Source of the DNA: Cornus controversa
Taxonomy: Eukaryota > Streptophyta > Magnoliopsida > Cornales > Cornaceae
Length of the DNA: 64,000 nucleotides
Direction: 5' to 3'
Assembly: GCA_026545225.1 (NCBI GenBank)
Contig: CM048848.1
Location: forward strand, 43,266,806 to 43,330,805
Shown here in pieces: positions 21,997 to 34,588 of this stretch (position 1 is the stretch's first letter; each line of letters begins with the position of its first letter). The notes beneath the pieces are model-generated. The model was not told the DNA's origin. It saw only the letters and a list, made by a program, of their open reading frames with translations, and did not search any database. The position numbers and the translations under genes are program-made.

Positions 21997-24900
21997 CTAC
22001 CTTTGATTCAAAGTCACAAACACCAAGTAGAGATCTAAAGTAGATAAACTTCTCTTTTGACAGAGCCTTGGTTAGTATGTTAGCCAATTACTCATTTGTG
22101 ATACAATACTTCAAAGTTATCTCCTCATTCACAACCAAATCACAAATGAAATGGAAACGAATATCAATATGCTTCATTCTGCTATGAAAATTTGGATTTT
22201 TTGTCATAAAGATTGTTGTTTTGTTGTCACAAAATATTTTTGTTGCTCCTTCTTGCCTTTGTTGAAGGTCTGCTAATATTGTCCTTAACCAAACAGCTTG
22301 ACAAGCTACCGAAGTGGTTGCAACATACTCAACTTCTGAGGTGGACAATGTTGTTGTGGCTTGCTTCTTTGAGCTCTAAGTGATTACTCCTGATCCAATC
22401 GTAAAAATATTTTCCAAAATACTCCGTCTATCATCCAATGAACTTGCCTAATCACTGTCTATGAACCCACATAATCTGAAATTGGAAGCTTTTGAGTACC
22501 AAATTCCATAATCCATAGTTCTATCACTGTAACGTAAGACTCGCTTCGCAGCTCCAAAATGAAGCTTTCAAGGATGTTGCATAAACTTGGAAATTACACT
22601 AACAGAAAATGTAATATCAGGTCAGGTGTGGGTTAGATAAATTAAGCCACCAACCAAGCTTGTGAATATCTTAGCATCAGTCGTCTCTGTCCCATCTTCA
22701 AGTTACAATTTTTCATTAGTATTCATGGGTGTAGCTGCAGATTTATAATTAAACATGCCAAATTTATTAAGAAGATCCTTGGCATATTTCCCTTGTGAAA
22801 TAAAAAACCTATCTTCTGCTTGTTTAACTTCAAGGCCAAGAAAATAAAGCAATAAACTTATATCTGACATTTCAAACTCATTCATCATATGTGATTTAAA
22901 CTCAGCCACAAGAGGGTTAAAGGAGCTTGTGTAAATGATATCATCAACATAAAGACAGACAATGATTAAATCATTTTTACCTTCCTTCTTCAAGTAGAGA
23001 GTGAGCTCATTCTCACTCTTCATGAACCCATTTTGCTGGAAGTATCTATCAATTTTGCTATACCATGCTCATGGAGCCTGCTTCAATCCATATAACGCAT
23101 TTTTTAACTTGTACACCTTCGTCTCTTTGCCTTTAAATACGAAACTTTCCAGTTGAGTTATATAAACTTCCTCTTGTAAATCTCCATTTAAAAATATTGA
23201 CTTGGCGTCAAATTGATAAACATGCTATTGTAATTGTGCTGCTAATGCTAGAATAATTCTCACAGTTTTAAAACGAGCTACTGGAGAAAAAGTTTCTTCA
23301 AAATCAATACCATGTTGCTATGTATATCCTTTTGCCACAAGCCAAGCTTTGTATATTTGTACACTTCCATTTGCACAAAATTTTGTTTTGAATACCCACT
23401 TCAAGCCAATTGCATTTTTGCCTTCCGATAAGTCCACCATTTCTCACGTTCTATTCTTTTCAATTGTTGTCAATTCTTCCATCATTGCTATTTGCCATTC
23501 TTCTTTTGCAATGACAAGACTCATATATGTCTCTCAAGGATCTAAACTTCCTTGGTGGAGTCTCATTCGAAAACTCTTCAGGAGTGGATAAAGAGTTTCG
23601 GCTAAGAGTTGTGGATGAAGAGCTTGGTGATGCTGAGGCTGATGAGCTTAGTGACGCCATAGAGGAACCAACTGGTGAATTGCTAAGAGTCGGTACTTGA
23701 CTTTTATCTAGGGAGATTCCATTGGATATAGGAATTTGTTGTTGCATCTTCTCATCACTTCCACGCAAATCCCAGCTTGCATTTTCATCAAATACTACAT
23801 CCCTTCTTATTATAAGCTTGCCACTACAAGGGTTATATAATCTATATGCTTTGGATTGTGTACAATAACCAACAAAAATACATTTTTCAAGTTTTTCATC
23901 AAGTTTATGATGAAAATGAGAATTTATCAAAGCATAAGCAATACACCCAAAGACTCTTAAGTGACTTACAGATGGTTTTGTGTCATGCCAAGCTTTAAAT
24001 GGAGTTTAATTCAAGACAGCCCTTATAGGAGAGAGGTTCAATAAATAGACTGATGTTGCCATAGCTCCAGCCCAAAATTGATTTGAAAGCCCCTTTGCTT
24101 GTAACATGCTTCTAGCCATCTACACAACTGTCCGATTCTTCCGCTCAGCAACTCCGCTTTGCACCAGAGTGTAAGGAGCTGTCAACTCCCTATAAATACC
24201 ATTTATTTTACAAAAAAGATCAAATTATTTGGACAAGCATTCTCCACCTCTATCACTACGGAGAACTTTGATGTATGATCCATGTTGTTTCTCAACCATA
24301 GCTTTGAATTGCCTGAATTTCACAAATGTTTCTAACTTGTTTTCCAAAAAATAAACCCAACTCATACAACTACAATCATCAGTAAAGAGCAAGAAATAAC
24401 TACTTCCAACAAAAGACTTAGTTTGCATAGGCCCACATAAATCAGTATGTATTAATTCAAGACACTTTGAAGCTCTCCAAGCCTTTCCAACTGGAAATGA
24501 ATTTTAGTTTGTTTCCCATAGATACACCATTCACATAATACAAGAGAGCCAATTTTTGGTAGTCCAAGAACCATACCTTTTTCATTTAGCAATTTCAGGC
24601 CCTTAATGTTTAGATGCCCGTACCTCAAATGCCATAACTTTGAGTCATCTTTTCCACCAGTAGCAAGAACAAAATTCCCTATGTTCGAGACTTCTAATGG
24701 GAACATTTTGTTTTGAGTCATGTTGATATTGATCATCGTTTGGCCTGATTGCTTGTCTTTAATAACACATGCACTATCATCAAATGAGATTGAATATTCC
24801 ACCAGCTATTAGTTGCCCAACACTCAGCAAATTATATCCCAAATCAAGTACAAATTGAATGTTATGCAAGAGTTTTACTTTACCATGGCTAGTTTCAATG

Positions 24901-25883
24901 CCCACTGTATATTTTCCTTCAACTTGCATTTCCTTGCCATTTCCAAGCTACACCTTCATCTTCTGTGTCTCATCAAGCTCCTTAAACATGGATTTCGTGC
25001 CTGTCATATGATTCGAATAGCCACTATCTACAAACCACACACCGCTTGACCACAACCACATAATCCTCCTCTTCCACGGCCATAACCACGACCACGGAAT
25101 CATCCTTTTCCACAGCCACGACTTGATGAACTTTCAATTTCTCTGGCTTTGATGACTGCCTCCTTCACTTGAAATGCCTTTTCTTCATTCTTTTCAAGTG
25201 ATATATTAATTCTTGACTCATGAGCTTGCAAAGACCCCATTAGTTCATCAAAGGAAAAAACTGACAAATCCTTAGATTTTTCTATTGCAATAACTATATG
25301 ATCAAATTTTGGAGTCAGACTTCTTAATACCTTTGCAACAATTGTCTGATTAGAAATCTTTTCTCCATATGACCTCATTTGACTAACTATTGTCATGGCT
25401 CTCAACAAAAAATCTTGAATTGATTCTCCACTATTCATACACAAGGTTTCAAAGTCATGTTAAAGTAATTGCAATCTCACCATGATCACTTTTGAATCAC
25501 CTTGAAACTCCTTCTGCAGAATTGACCAAGCTTGCTTCGATGTGGTTTCTGCTGCAATGCGTGAGAAGACATTATCATGAACAACCTGTTAAATGACCAC
25601 TAACGCCTTGGAATCTTTCTTTTTGTTGTCCTTCAATCTGGTTTCTTCGTCAGGATCTGCATAGTCGTGTTCTACCAAGTCCTACAAATCTTGAGATTTG
25701 AGTAGAGTTCGTATTTTGATACTCTAGAATTCATAGCCTTCTCCCTTAAAGATGGGAATAAGTGGATGTGCAACACTCATTGTAATGCCATTGCTAGCCA
25801 TAGTTTTTCTCCCAAGTGTTTCACTCAACTCACATGATTATCCTTCTCTACTCACTCAACGCTCCTTACTCTGATACCAAATT

Positions 25884-26159
25884 TGTTAAAAAAAGGAACA
25901 AAAAAAATAAAACAGAGGCTCTCAGAGGATAGAAACAAGTCTAAATACATGCAAGTTCTATTGCAATATATAACTACTAAAGCAAACACGCTTATTTATA
26001 GGCTTACAATCAAAAAACAAACTAACCGAATTTAACTCAACCACAACAGCCACTAACGCTATTTTAGCAACAACAATAATGGCTCCTTATTCTACTAACT
26101 AAACCAGTCAAATGCGGAAACCAATAAGACTAAGTCAGACTTTAAATCATTCTTTAACA
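25884..26159 (-). repeat. Copia 5' LTR
   Basis: 276 bp, bounded by TGTTAAAAAAAGG and TTCTTTAACA, directly followed on the minus strand by the primer-binding site at about 25871-25883. Confidence 0.9.
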
Positions 26160-26164
26160 AGACT

Positions 26165-26400
26165 ATCTACCCTAGTCTTCATCTTAACTTCAATATCCTT
26201 TGAGTTTTGAATGTCATCTTTAAAACTTAGATCATCTTTGACTTAGCCATTAATCAATTAGGTCACTTGAGTCGAGAATATACCTATTGAACACATACTC
26301 AAATAAACTTGCAACTATCATTAAAATTACCCAATTGTCTTTGGATTAAAACCTTAAGGTCAACATGTGTATTTATAGAACCTTAGATATGGAGAGTATA
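26165..26400 (-). repeat. LTR-like repeat, part 2
   Basis: Resumes after the copia target duplication. GTCGAGAATATACC and TTGGATTAAAACCTTAAGGTC continue the style of the 20.4-21.7 kb repeat. The right boundary is uncertain. Confidence 0.4.
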
Positions 26401-27310
26401 TACTAAAGAAACAATTGGCACAAAAAATAATCTAGGTAGCTGGTGTGCGAATAAACACTTCCCACGCAGGGACATTCACGTAGAAGGACCCTTCCACATT
26501 TATAAAAAAATTGGTAAACATACAGGTATACAAGGAGTGATGGAATTGAGGGCAATCCTCTCTCACGGATGTATTATAGGGTTGCAAGGAACCATGGATG
26601 AATGGGCCATTGTGTGGTTTGTTAGGCCACAACCCTGAGTGGTTGACCTTGTGACAGGGACCATGTAGAGGATTATTAGCTTGTTGTGACGTTACTTCTA
26701 AAATTGAGAAGTTATAATTAGTATGGGGCTACAAAGTCTCACAGACCATTTTAGGCACAGAGACAGGCTGTGGTATGGTTTAGGCGATCATGGTGTCATG
26801 ATGAAGCATATGATGTCATGGTCCCAGGCGTGAAGGTGGGTTGAGTGTGGTATGGAGGATTGAGAGAAAGGCTCGTTAGGTTATGAGCATCTAAAGCTGT
26901 ACTAGTGTAACTCTACGCGGGCACCATCACAACGTTTCTCGCAGGTATGACTAAGCCCGCGAAGGACACAAGGATTTGGGCTCATGGTTACAACCAAGGG
27001 TGGTGAAGGAAGGGATACGAGGCCAAGTGCCATGCGGGTTGGCAATTATCAAAAGTCCCATGCTTGAGGCCTATAAATACCCTATGGCAGGGTGACATGT
27101 GGATCATCCTTGTGCCCCCTCTCTCTCTCCGAATCACCTTTGATTTCTCTCTCTTCTATCCAGCACCCAACCTACATTCTCATTGTTTAAAATGTTATTC
27201 CTACTGTTTCAGCTTAATCCTCACAATCCGGCCTTGTGATAGTCATTCCTCGTAGCAGAACATTTCCACCTCCTTACAATCACTATATTATAACATTTTC
27301 ATGACCAGAT
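26401..27310 (+). repeat. Probable LTR remnant with TATA-like box
   Basis: Contains GGCCTATAAATACCCTATGG at about 27070, followed by pyrimidine-rich leader-like text and TCCTCACAATCCGG. This resembles the U3/R part of a plant LTR. There is no primer-binding site, second LTR or target duplication to prove it, and no host gene follows. Confidence 0.35.
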
Positions 27311-28780
27311 TCTAAGAAAATTCACTTTTACCCAACATGTATTTTATGAGTCTATAATTTTTCTTGATAGTTTTCAAGTGATTAACACAATATTCTCAAT
27401 TTAGTGATGGTTGAAAATTCAAATTTAAAACTGAACAAACTACAATATATGCATTATCCTTGAAACCCTTATCTACTTTATTGCCATTATTAGCTTGATG
27501 CACACAGTTTCAAAATAAAACATTGATCCATCATTCTAAATCATTTCACATTATTGCCTTTTTTTTCCATAGCCAATGAGATAATTTGATTCACCTAGTT
27601 CCATTTCTATTATAAAAATTAATAACATGAACTAAACATTAATTAAAGAGAATCACAATAAAAAAAAGTTCATACATTCCAATAAGAAAATTATACTATA
27701 CAATTATGAGCAATTGAAAGTTTCACCAAAACCAAATAGTTGATGCCACATGTAATTATCATTTCAAGAATCCTAAAGAACGTAAACATGAGAAACAAAA
27801 ATGGGATGCGTTTTTGAAACATTCAAGTGCTGATAATATTACTAGTTAGCCTATTGGTATATACTAAGCAGACTCATAGAGAATTGTATCATTCATGACC
27901 TAATAGGGGAATAAGGATTTCAAGGGAGCTATCTATAGAGTGAGAGTTGAGAAATATAACCAAAGAAAGAAGAATAAGAAGAAGTTGTTACCAAATACAC
28001 TAGAACAAACTTTCAAAGCAATTGAAACAACTTAAATAGGAATATATCAAATAAAAGGTTAAGTGAACTGAGTGATAGAAATGCAATCTAATAAATACTT
28101 TTGTCCACCAACATCAACTTAATGTATACAAGCGAGCAAAACAAAAAATTAGTTTAATAACTATACTAAATAATTTGAAGAACAAAATGTCAAATCTTGC
28201 AATCGATGTATTTATATAAGATGATCATACCACATTGGCCTCAATGGAGATAAAGGAAACAGAATTGGGATGCAGTAAAAATATCATTTAATGGTTTTTG
28301 CATAATTTGCTCTAAAAAAGAAAACAATATATGTTGATGCTAGATTATGGCAACCCTGGATCCGCTCTCCTCTCCTGAAATAAGAAAGGAAATGTCGCCC
28401 AACAAGTATTAGTATGGTACCGGTCGGGGACACTCCGATGATAGGGAATATCAATTTGAGGAGAGGAGTACTGTATTTAATGTTTGCATACCACATTAAT
28501 TGACTAGTTCCTCTTATTTATAAAGACTTTATAACACTTGTTGTGTAGTGTGACGAGCGTCGAATGTTTCACATTTAAGCCATCATAATTGTGTATTTTA
28601 ATCTCTTAGTAATGTTTCTTTTATGTTTTTAATATTAGATTATGTTTTATGTGAATTTCAGGGACTTGTTGATAATTTCTATTAATTCAATGCAAATTGG
28701 ACTTTAATTAAAGAAGTATATTGAAGAGAGTTGTGTTCCATTCGTTAAGAAGTATAATTTCTTTCTCTCGCTTATTGTGT
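27311..28780. other. AT-rich intergenic DNA, no gene seen
   Basis: No coding frame of interest. A slightly GC-rich island around 28350-28470 (CCTGGATCCGCTCTCC; GGTACCGGTCGGGG) looks like transposon debris but could not be assigned. Confidence 0.45.
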
Positions 28781-28784
28781 TACA

Positions 28785-28941
28785 TTAGAAATGGAATGGT
28801 CATTTCAAGTCATTCCCTTGGAATGCTCATTCCAACAAAATCATTCCACTTCTTGAGTCATGGAATGACCATTCCATTCTCACTTAGTATTAAAATCATC
28901 ATCTCTTTTCATTAAATCTCTCTCTTTTACAACTCACTCTA

Positions 28942-28979
<38 letters not shown>

Positions 28980-29358
28980 ATTAAAATATTTAATAAAATA
29001 TTAATTTTTATCACTTTCAGTTTTTAATAAAATATTAATTTTTTTCTCGTATAAAATATTATATTAATCTTGATTAGAAGAAAAAGACGGATTATATTTT
29101 GATTTATAAAGTTTTAATTGAATGGGTAATTAAATTTTTTTTTCACATGGTAATTAAATTAAATTGGCCAAATGTCCTATTTTTAAAACTGATTCTATTT
29201 TATATAGAAAAATAAAACATGTTGGAAGTAATACCATTTCATTCTTACATCATTCTATACCTATAGCCAAACATTGGAATGAGAATGGTCATTCATTATA
29301 TTCTCATTCTCATTCCATTCCCACTTCATTTCATTGTAGCGTACCAAACTAGCCCTTA
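28785..29358. mobile_element. MITE related to the 1.3- and 50-kb elements
   Basis: Composed of TGGAATGGTCATT / AATGACCATTCCA words on both halves, ending CATTGTAGCGTACCAAAC like its relatives. It contains a (TA)n run at 28944-28976. The left terminus is diverged and no target duplication is visible. Confidence 0.5.
28944..28976. repeat. (AT)n microsatellite
   Basis: About 16 AT units inside the MITE at 28.8-29.4 kb. Confidence 0.9.
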
Positions 29359-30600
29359 GTGTTTGAATTGAACATTCTAATTGGGGCTTTGATAATTAAT
29401 GCCAATGAGAGATGATTTGTGCTGCAATTTATATTAGATTAGTGTTAGTGTAGGTAGACAAGTCATTCCCTCTAAAGATGAGTTACACTTAGCTTACTTG
29501 GAATGTATGCTTCTAATTTCATTATTTGAGCTTGTAGCCATCCAATGATGTGTGTTTGAATTGAAATTTCTCAATTTTAATGTCAATTGGTAAATAGTGA
29601 GGAGATTATGGTGAAACAATATCCCTAGAAACATTTTTCATTTGAATTCAGTACTTTAGTTTACTTGTCTTTCTTCTTTTAGTTCAATTTAGTTCAAAAT
29701 AACCTCAAAGTCTCTCTTGAATCATTAGAAAATTAATTTGGAATTAGTATTTAAATCGGTCATTTTTTTCCAATTCTTGAGGACAATAACTCATTCTAAT
29801 AGCCTTATCCTACAAGAATTCGTCCTATAGCATAATGTGGATTTTAATTGAACACAAACTCAGACAATCAATTTTTGTTGTAGTGCAGTAATGAAACTTC
29901 TCACCATAATATATTGTATTGTCATCATGATCTAATTAAAATGTGATAGGCTTAACTATCCACAATTTAGGTTGTATGCCTTTATTTTTTGACTATTGGA
30001 ATACCTTATCAGAATTTTCTTATCAGTTGCCTTCCATTCCGGAGGGTTCACTTGTCGAACTTAGGGAATGCCAATTTTTATTTCTCCTCAAGTATTTTAT
30101 AGTAGTGAATATTTTGATGTGTAGATATGCCTCATGTTCGTATGGAAAGTAGATACTCAATTTGTTCCTATATTTAACATGATCTCAATCTCTAACTGAA
30201 ACCACGTGCGTGATGACTTATCACATCAATAAATGAGTTATCACATTGATTTTTTTAAAAAATATTGATAAATAAAAAAAAAAGGACAAACAAATAAAAA
30301 CAAAATGAAACAATGAAAATAAGATAGCCCAGTCCCATAAGGGTTGTTTGACAGCCTAAGGATTAAGCTGTTAGGTACGATCCCACCTGGCTATCTTAAC
30401 AGCCTAGGGACTGAGCAGTCTGAGCCATCTGATGGCCCAGACCCACGGATATGTTTTGTCAACTATGGACTGAGTCGTTAGGCCCGGTCCTACCTAGCTG
30501 TTTTGACAACCCTTTGATTTCATTTACTCTTTGATTTCATTTTTCCTTGCGCCGTTATATAGTACTAGATCTCTCCTTCTCTTTCTATGTTATTTGATCT
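29359..30600. other. Intergenic DNA with a GC-richer repeat
   Basis: No gene. Positions 30325-30515 hold imperfect internal repeats (CAGCCTAAGGATTAAGCTG; CAGCCTAGGGACTGAGC; CTATGGACTGAGTCG) resembling repeat debris of unknown class. Confidence 0.4.
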
Positions 30601-30636
30601 TTTTTCTTTCTTTGCCTTGAAACTCTGAGGCCTCAG

Positions 30637-31390
30637 TTGGAAAACTTTATTGGTGAGGGTGAGGCTAGGCTCTTGTACAAAGTGGTGAGTGGTACTGCTG
30701 ACTTGTTTTATCCAACCGCGCATCAATCCCACACTTACTCAATGTCAAACAGTGAAGGTAGTCGGGACTCTGAGAATGACTCACAGTTTGTCTCCAAAAA
30801 AACATGTTCTAGAGGTGCATAACACAGATTTCTCCCTCACTTTGGCTTATTTAAATCATCTCATATTGATTTATTCGATTTCGAATACTGTTTGCCTTAG
30901 GCTCCCTGCACCTGGAGATTCAACTTCCTCTTTCAGTGATGGAGAGGTCTGTTTTTACATTTTTGCTTTTGCTGTCTGATTGTGCTATCCAATCCCGACC
31001 TCCATCAGGCAAATACTCATTCACCTTAACCTTGCCCCAGCTCAATTTTCACCCAATTCTTGACAAGTAATGATCGGCTGTTTAGTTCTATGGCCAGGTT
31101 ATGGCAACAACTCACTAAGAGCTATCGAAGTTCTATATTTGTTACCTTTGAAAAAGAAGGGTGACTGGTGGTACTTCTTTTATTGAGATGGGTGAATCTT
31201 ACTATTGGAATTCCTTCCAAACACAAAGGATGGAAAGACTGCTTTTTTTGTCTCTGGTGATGGTTGGGAGTTCTCTCCCTGTGAACATCTCCTCTTTCAA
31301 GTAGGAACATTTATTCCTCGAGCATGTGATAATTCGCACTCCACGGGTGAGTGGACCATTCTATTTATTTTAAAACTTCACCAAAAACTC
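30637..31390 (+). mobile_element. Remnant of a 'putative gypsy-type transposon' domain
   Basis: The plus strand, with a frameshift, encodes 'PSKHKGWKDCFF' then 'FFVSGDGWEFSPCEH'. This matches the plant transposon-associated domain that Pfam lists as Transposase_28 (PF04195), usually read ..KGWKDRFFFVS..WEFP. The upstream part (30640-30820) may be the start of the same protein. It abuts a gypsy integrase fragment on the opposite strand near 31390. Confidence 0.5.
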
Positions 31391-33742
31391 TAGTGGCTTA
31401 GCTTTCACCCATTTGGTAAAGTAGTTTATTGCCACAATAGCGAACTTTATTTGTCCTTTTTCTTGGGGCAAAGGACCAATCAAATTCATTTCCCATTGAG
31501 AGAAAGGCCATTGGCCTGACATAGAAGTCAACTATTCTGGAGGTTGTTTAGGGACATTGGCAGATCGCTGACATTTGTTGTACTTCTTGACGAAGTCAAG
31601 TGCGTCTCTCTATATGGTGGTCCAGTCATATCCTTCTCGAATAGCCTTATGTTCTAACGATCTATCCTCAGCATGGTTCCAAAAATTCTTTTGTGAATCT
31701 CCCTCAAGATGTAATTAGCCTCCTTAGTAGAGATACATAGTAAGTAGGGTAAGGAGAAACCTCTCTTGTAGAGCACCCCTTGATAAGCGAATGCCTACCT
31801 ACTTAAATCTTCACCTTTCAAGAATCTACTCGGTTTGCTAGCAATACTCCATCCTTAATAATTTTTTTTATGATGAGGTTTGCTCATTCTATACTCAACA
31901 CTTCCTGTTGCACTTCCATTTGTCTTTTATGAGATATACTTGGTTCATCCAAGTACTCCAACAATAAAGTCTTACTGATCTCAGAATCTAATGTAATAGC
32001 TAGCCAGGCCAGGGCATCTGTATTCTTAATCTCTTCTCACTGTATCTAATGAATTAAGACCATCTGGAAGTGACTCTTCAATTCTTCTACCTTCTGCAGG
32101 ATAATCTTCATCTTCTTACCCTTTACTTCGTACTCGGCTCGGACTTGTCCGACAACCAATTGAGAATTTATATGCATCCTAAGTTGCTCTATCTCAAGAA
32201 CCTTTTTCCATCCTTAGTCTATGAAGGCTTCATACTCTACCTCATTATTAGTTGTTTTGAAGGTGAATTGAAGTGCATATTGTATGCTCTCTCTCTTTTT
32301 GGGGAGTCAATTTATAGCCTTGTTCTGCTAGCCTGTGCGTTAAATGACCCATCCACGAACAAAGTCCATATTACTTTCTGGCTCATATGCTCATCTGCCT
32401 CTATTAGTAAATGGGGTTGTTCCTTCTTTTGAGAGGGGGTGAACTCAACTACAAAATTTTCTTACACCTAGGCTTTTATTGTAGTTCTCGGCTTATATTA
32501 GATATCAAACTCTCTTGCTCCACCAACCATTTCATAAGTTGACCCGAGGAGTCCAGTTTGTAGAGGACCTGCCTAAGCGGCTCACATGTTAACACCACTA
32601 TCTTATGTGCCTAGAAATATAGTCTCAGATTTTTTTGGCTGACATAATTAGGGCGAAAGCCAATTTCTCCATTTTAGGGTATCTCTCCTCTACACCTTTG
32701 TTGCTCAGCTCGTATAGTACATTGGCCTTTGAATCCCACATTCCTCTTGAATCAAAATCGAGCTTTCAACTAATGTGGAAACGACTAGATATAGGTACAA
32801 CTCTTCTCCTGAAATGGCCTGAGATAGTAACAGGGTGGAACTGAGATATTCCTTGAGTTCTATAAACATTCTGTCACACTCCGGCGTCTATTCAAAATAT
32901 TTTTTAAGCACGCAAAACAAAGATAGACATTTAGAAATCAACCTACTCAAGGCAACAATCTTCCTTGTCAGCCATTGTAGATCTTTGGTTGACCTGGGTG
33001 ACCTCATGTCTAGGACTACTCAAATCTTCTCAAGGTTACCCTCAATCCCTCTTCTGTTTACCATGTATATGAGAAATTTACCCGAGGAAACTTTGAAAGC
33101 ACACTTACTTGGGTTCATCTTCATATGGTGTTTCCAGAGCACTTTAAAGATTTCTTGCAGATCACCTAATTAGTCCTCAGCCTTTAGGCTCTTCACCAGT
33201 ATCTCATTTATGTACACCTCCATGTTTCTGCTAAGTTGACCAACCTCTAGTATGTTGGACGTGCATTTTTGAGATCGAAAGACATCACCTTATAACAATA
33301 CAGACCCCCTATTAGTGATAAAAGCCATATTCTCTTTGTCGAGGGCGTACATGGAAATCTGGTTGTATCCGGAATAAGCATACATAAAGCTTAGTATTTC
33401 ATGTCTAGTGGTTCCCTCCACCAACATGTCGATCCTTGGGAGGGAGAAGCTGTCTTTCGAGCAAGCTTTGTTTAGATTTTTGCAGTTCACATAAAGCCTC
33501 CATTTTCTAGTCTGCCTTCTCCACCAGGACCACATTAGCTAACTAATCGGGGTAGTACACCTCTTGAGCAAGGTTGGCCTTCAAGAGTTTTTCTACCTCG
33601 TTTGACATGGATAAGTTCCTTTTTGTAGTACAGGTTATTCTCTTATGTTTGACAAGTTTGAAGTTGGGATCTATATTCAAATGATGCTCCATCACTATTG
33701 GGTTGATGCATGCCTAGCATGTCATCATATGTCCATGCAAAC
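31391..33742 (-). mobile_element. Ty3/gypsy pol remnant: RT, RNase H, integrase
   Basis: On the minus strand, with many stops and shifts: 'VFAWTYDDM' (N-terminal to RT) runs up to the hAT insertion; RT words 'KWRLYVNCKNLNKAC', 'SFSLPRIDMLVEGTTRH' and 'FMYAYSGYNQI' lie at about 33290-33535; RNase H words 'NNEVEYEAFID' and 'DSQLVVGQVRAEYEVKGKK' at about 32070-32300; the integrase zinc-binding 'FVKKYNKCQ' and core 'WPFSQWEMNLIGPLPQEKG' at about 31400-31600. The integrase has Asn where intact members have Asp (DIIGPLP). Motifs suggest the Tat-like branch. It is non-functional. Confidence 0.9.
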
Positions 33743-34349
33743 CTAGGAAGCACGAATACTCTGAAAACCTCTTGTGGTCGTAACGGACACGTATTCGATA
33801 CGGATACAGCCAGGATATGGCCGAATATGTGTCCGATACTCTTAAAAAGTATCCCATTTTTTAAAATTATTTTTTAAATATTGGATACAACTGGGATATG
33901 CGAGGGATACGGTTGGAATACGTAGGGATATGCAATGATACGTTTAAGATACGTCTGGGATACGTTTAGGACACTTTTCAGGGAAAATTTATAATTTTTT
34001 GTTCTAGAAAATGGGGTTGAGATTGTAATATTAAAAACTTTATAGGTTAGAAAATAAGGGTCATTTTATAAGAAAACAAAAATATTTTTAAAACCTTCTA
34101 GTAAGTGGGTCATTATAAATAATATTAGAAAAGATAGAGGATTTCTAGATTTTAACTTCTTATATTTTGTATAATTGCTTTAAGTATATTTATTGTTTGG
34201 TTGAAGAATAAAACTTAATATTTTATGTATAATATTATATTTTTATTTATTTATTTATTTGACGTATCCTATTTTTTTTGAAATTTCACCTATCGCCGTA
34301 TCTATATCGTGTCATACCCATATCCCGTGTCCGTGTTCGTGCTTCCTAG
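33743..34349. mobile_element. hAT-type MITE inserted in gypsy pol
   Basis: Ends are CTAGGAAGCACGAA and its exact inverse TTCGTGCTTCCTAG, flanked by a perfect 8-bp duplication ATGCAAAC (33735-33742 and 34350-34357). The interior repeats GGATACG/CGTATCC words near both ends around an AT-rich core. There is no transposase. Removing it with one target copy joins gypsy words 'FLRQN' and 'VFAWTYDDM' in frame. Confidence 0.95.
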
Positions 34350-34588
34350 ATGCAAACACATTTCAATTTTGCCTAAGAAACTATATGAGCTCGTTTTTGA
34401 TATCTAAGGGGAATAGAGACCATATGCTCACTTTCTTTTTAGCTTCATCACCGTCCAGGTTGACCTCCACCAGATCTTATGTCAATTTAGCTCAGTGGGA
34501 ATCTTCTTGATCTCTCACTTCTAACCCCTTAATCATTAGTGTCTTCTGTAGTTTTTTTTCTCTGAGGAAGGCAACGTAACACTCCTAA
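34350..34588 (-). mobile_element. Gypsy pol, segment between two insertions
   Basis: Minus strand: 'ECYVAFLREKKLQKTL' next to the LTR-type insertion, then 'VEVNLDGDEAKKKVSIW' and 'FPLDIKNELI' up to the hAT element. This is the linker between protease and RT in Tat-like gypsy elements. Confidence 0.85.

Larger units (their letters stand above)
21700..26159 (-). mobile_element. Ty1/copia retrotransposon, complete but inactive
   Basis: LTRs at 21700-21996 and 25884-26159, TGTT...AACA ends, and a perfect 5-bp target duplication AGACT (21695-21699 and 26160-26164). The minus-strand PBS, TTTGGTATCAGAG, abuts the right LTR. Minus-strand order: gag (UBN2-type) about 25100-25860; protease with 'WFVDSGYSNHMTG' near 25015; pre-integrase 'LWHLRYGHLN' about 24452-24802; integrase 'VLRSDRGGE' about 24240; RT with 'YGLKQAP' and catalytic 'LYVDDI' (about 22700-23330); RNase H 'EVEYVATTSVACQAVWL' about 22088-22348. 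The gag zinc knuckle is missing between 'GYGRGRGG' and the protease. Several stops and shifts break the frame. LTRs differ at roughly a tenth of positions plus an indel, so the insertion is not recent. Confidence 0.95.

Noticed and set aside
25871-25883. tRNA gene suggested by the TGGTATCAGAG word
   Set aside because: It is the primer-binding site of the copia element; the same applies at 15270-15282 and 7942-7954.
32070-33173. Plus-strand frames of 112-120 codons
   Set aside because: They are opposite the gypsy RNase H and RT remnants on the minus strand, which show family motifs.
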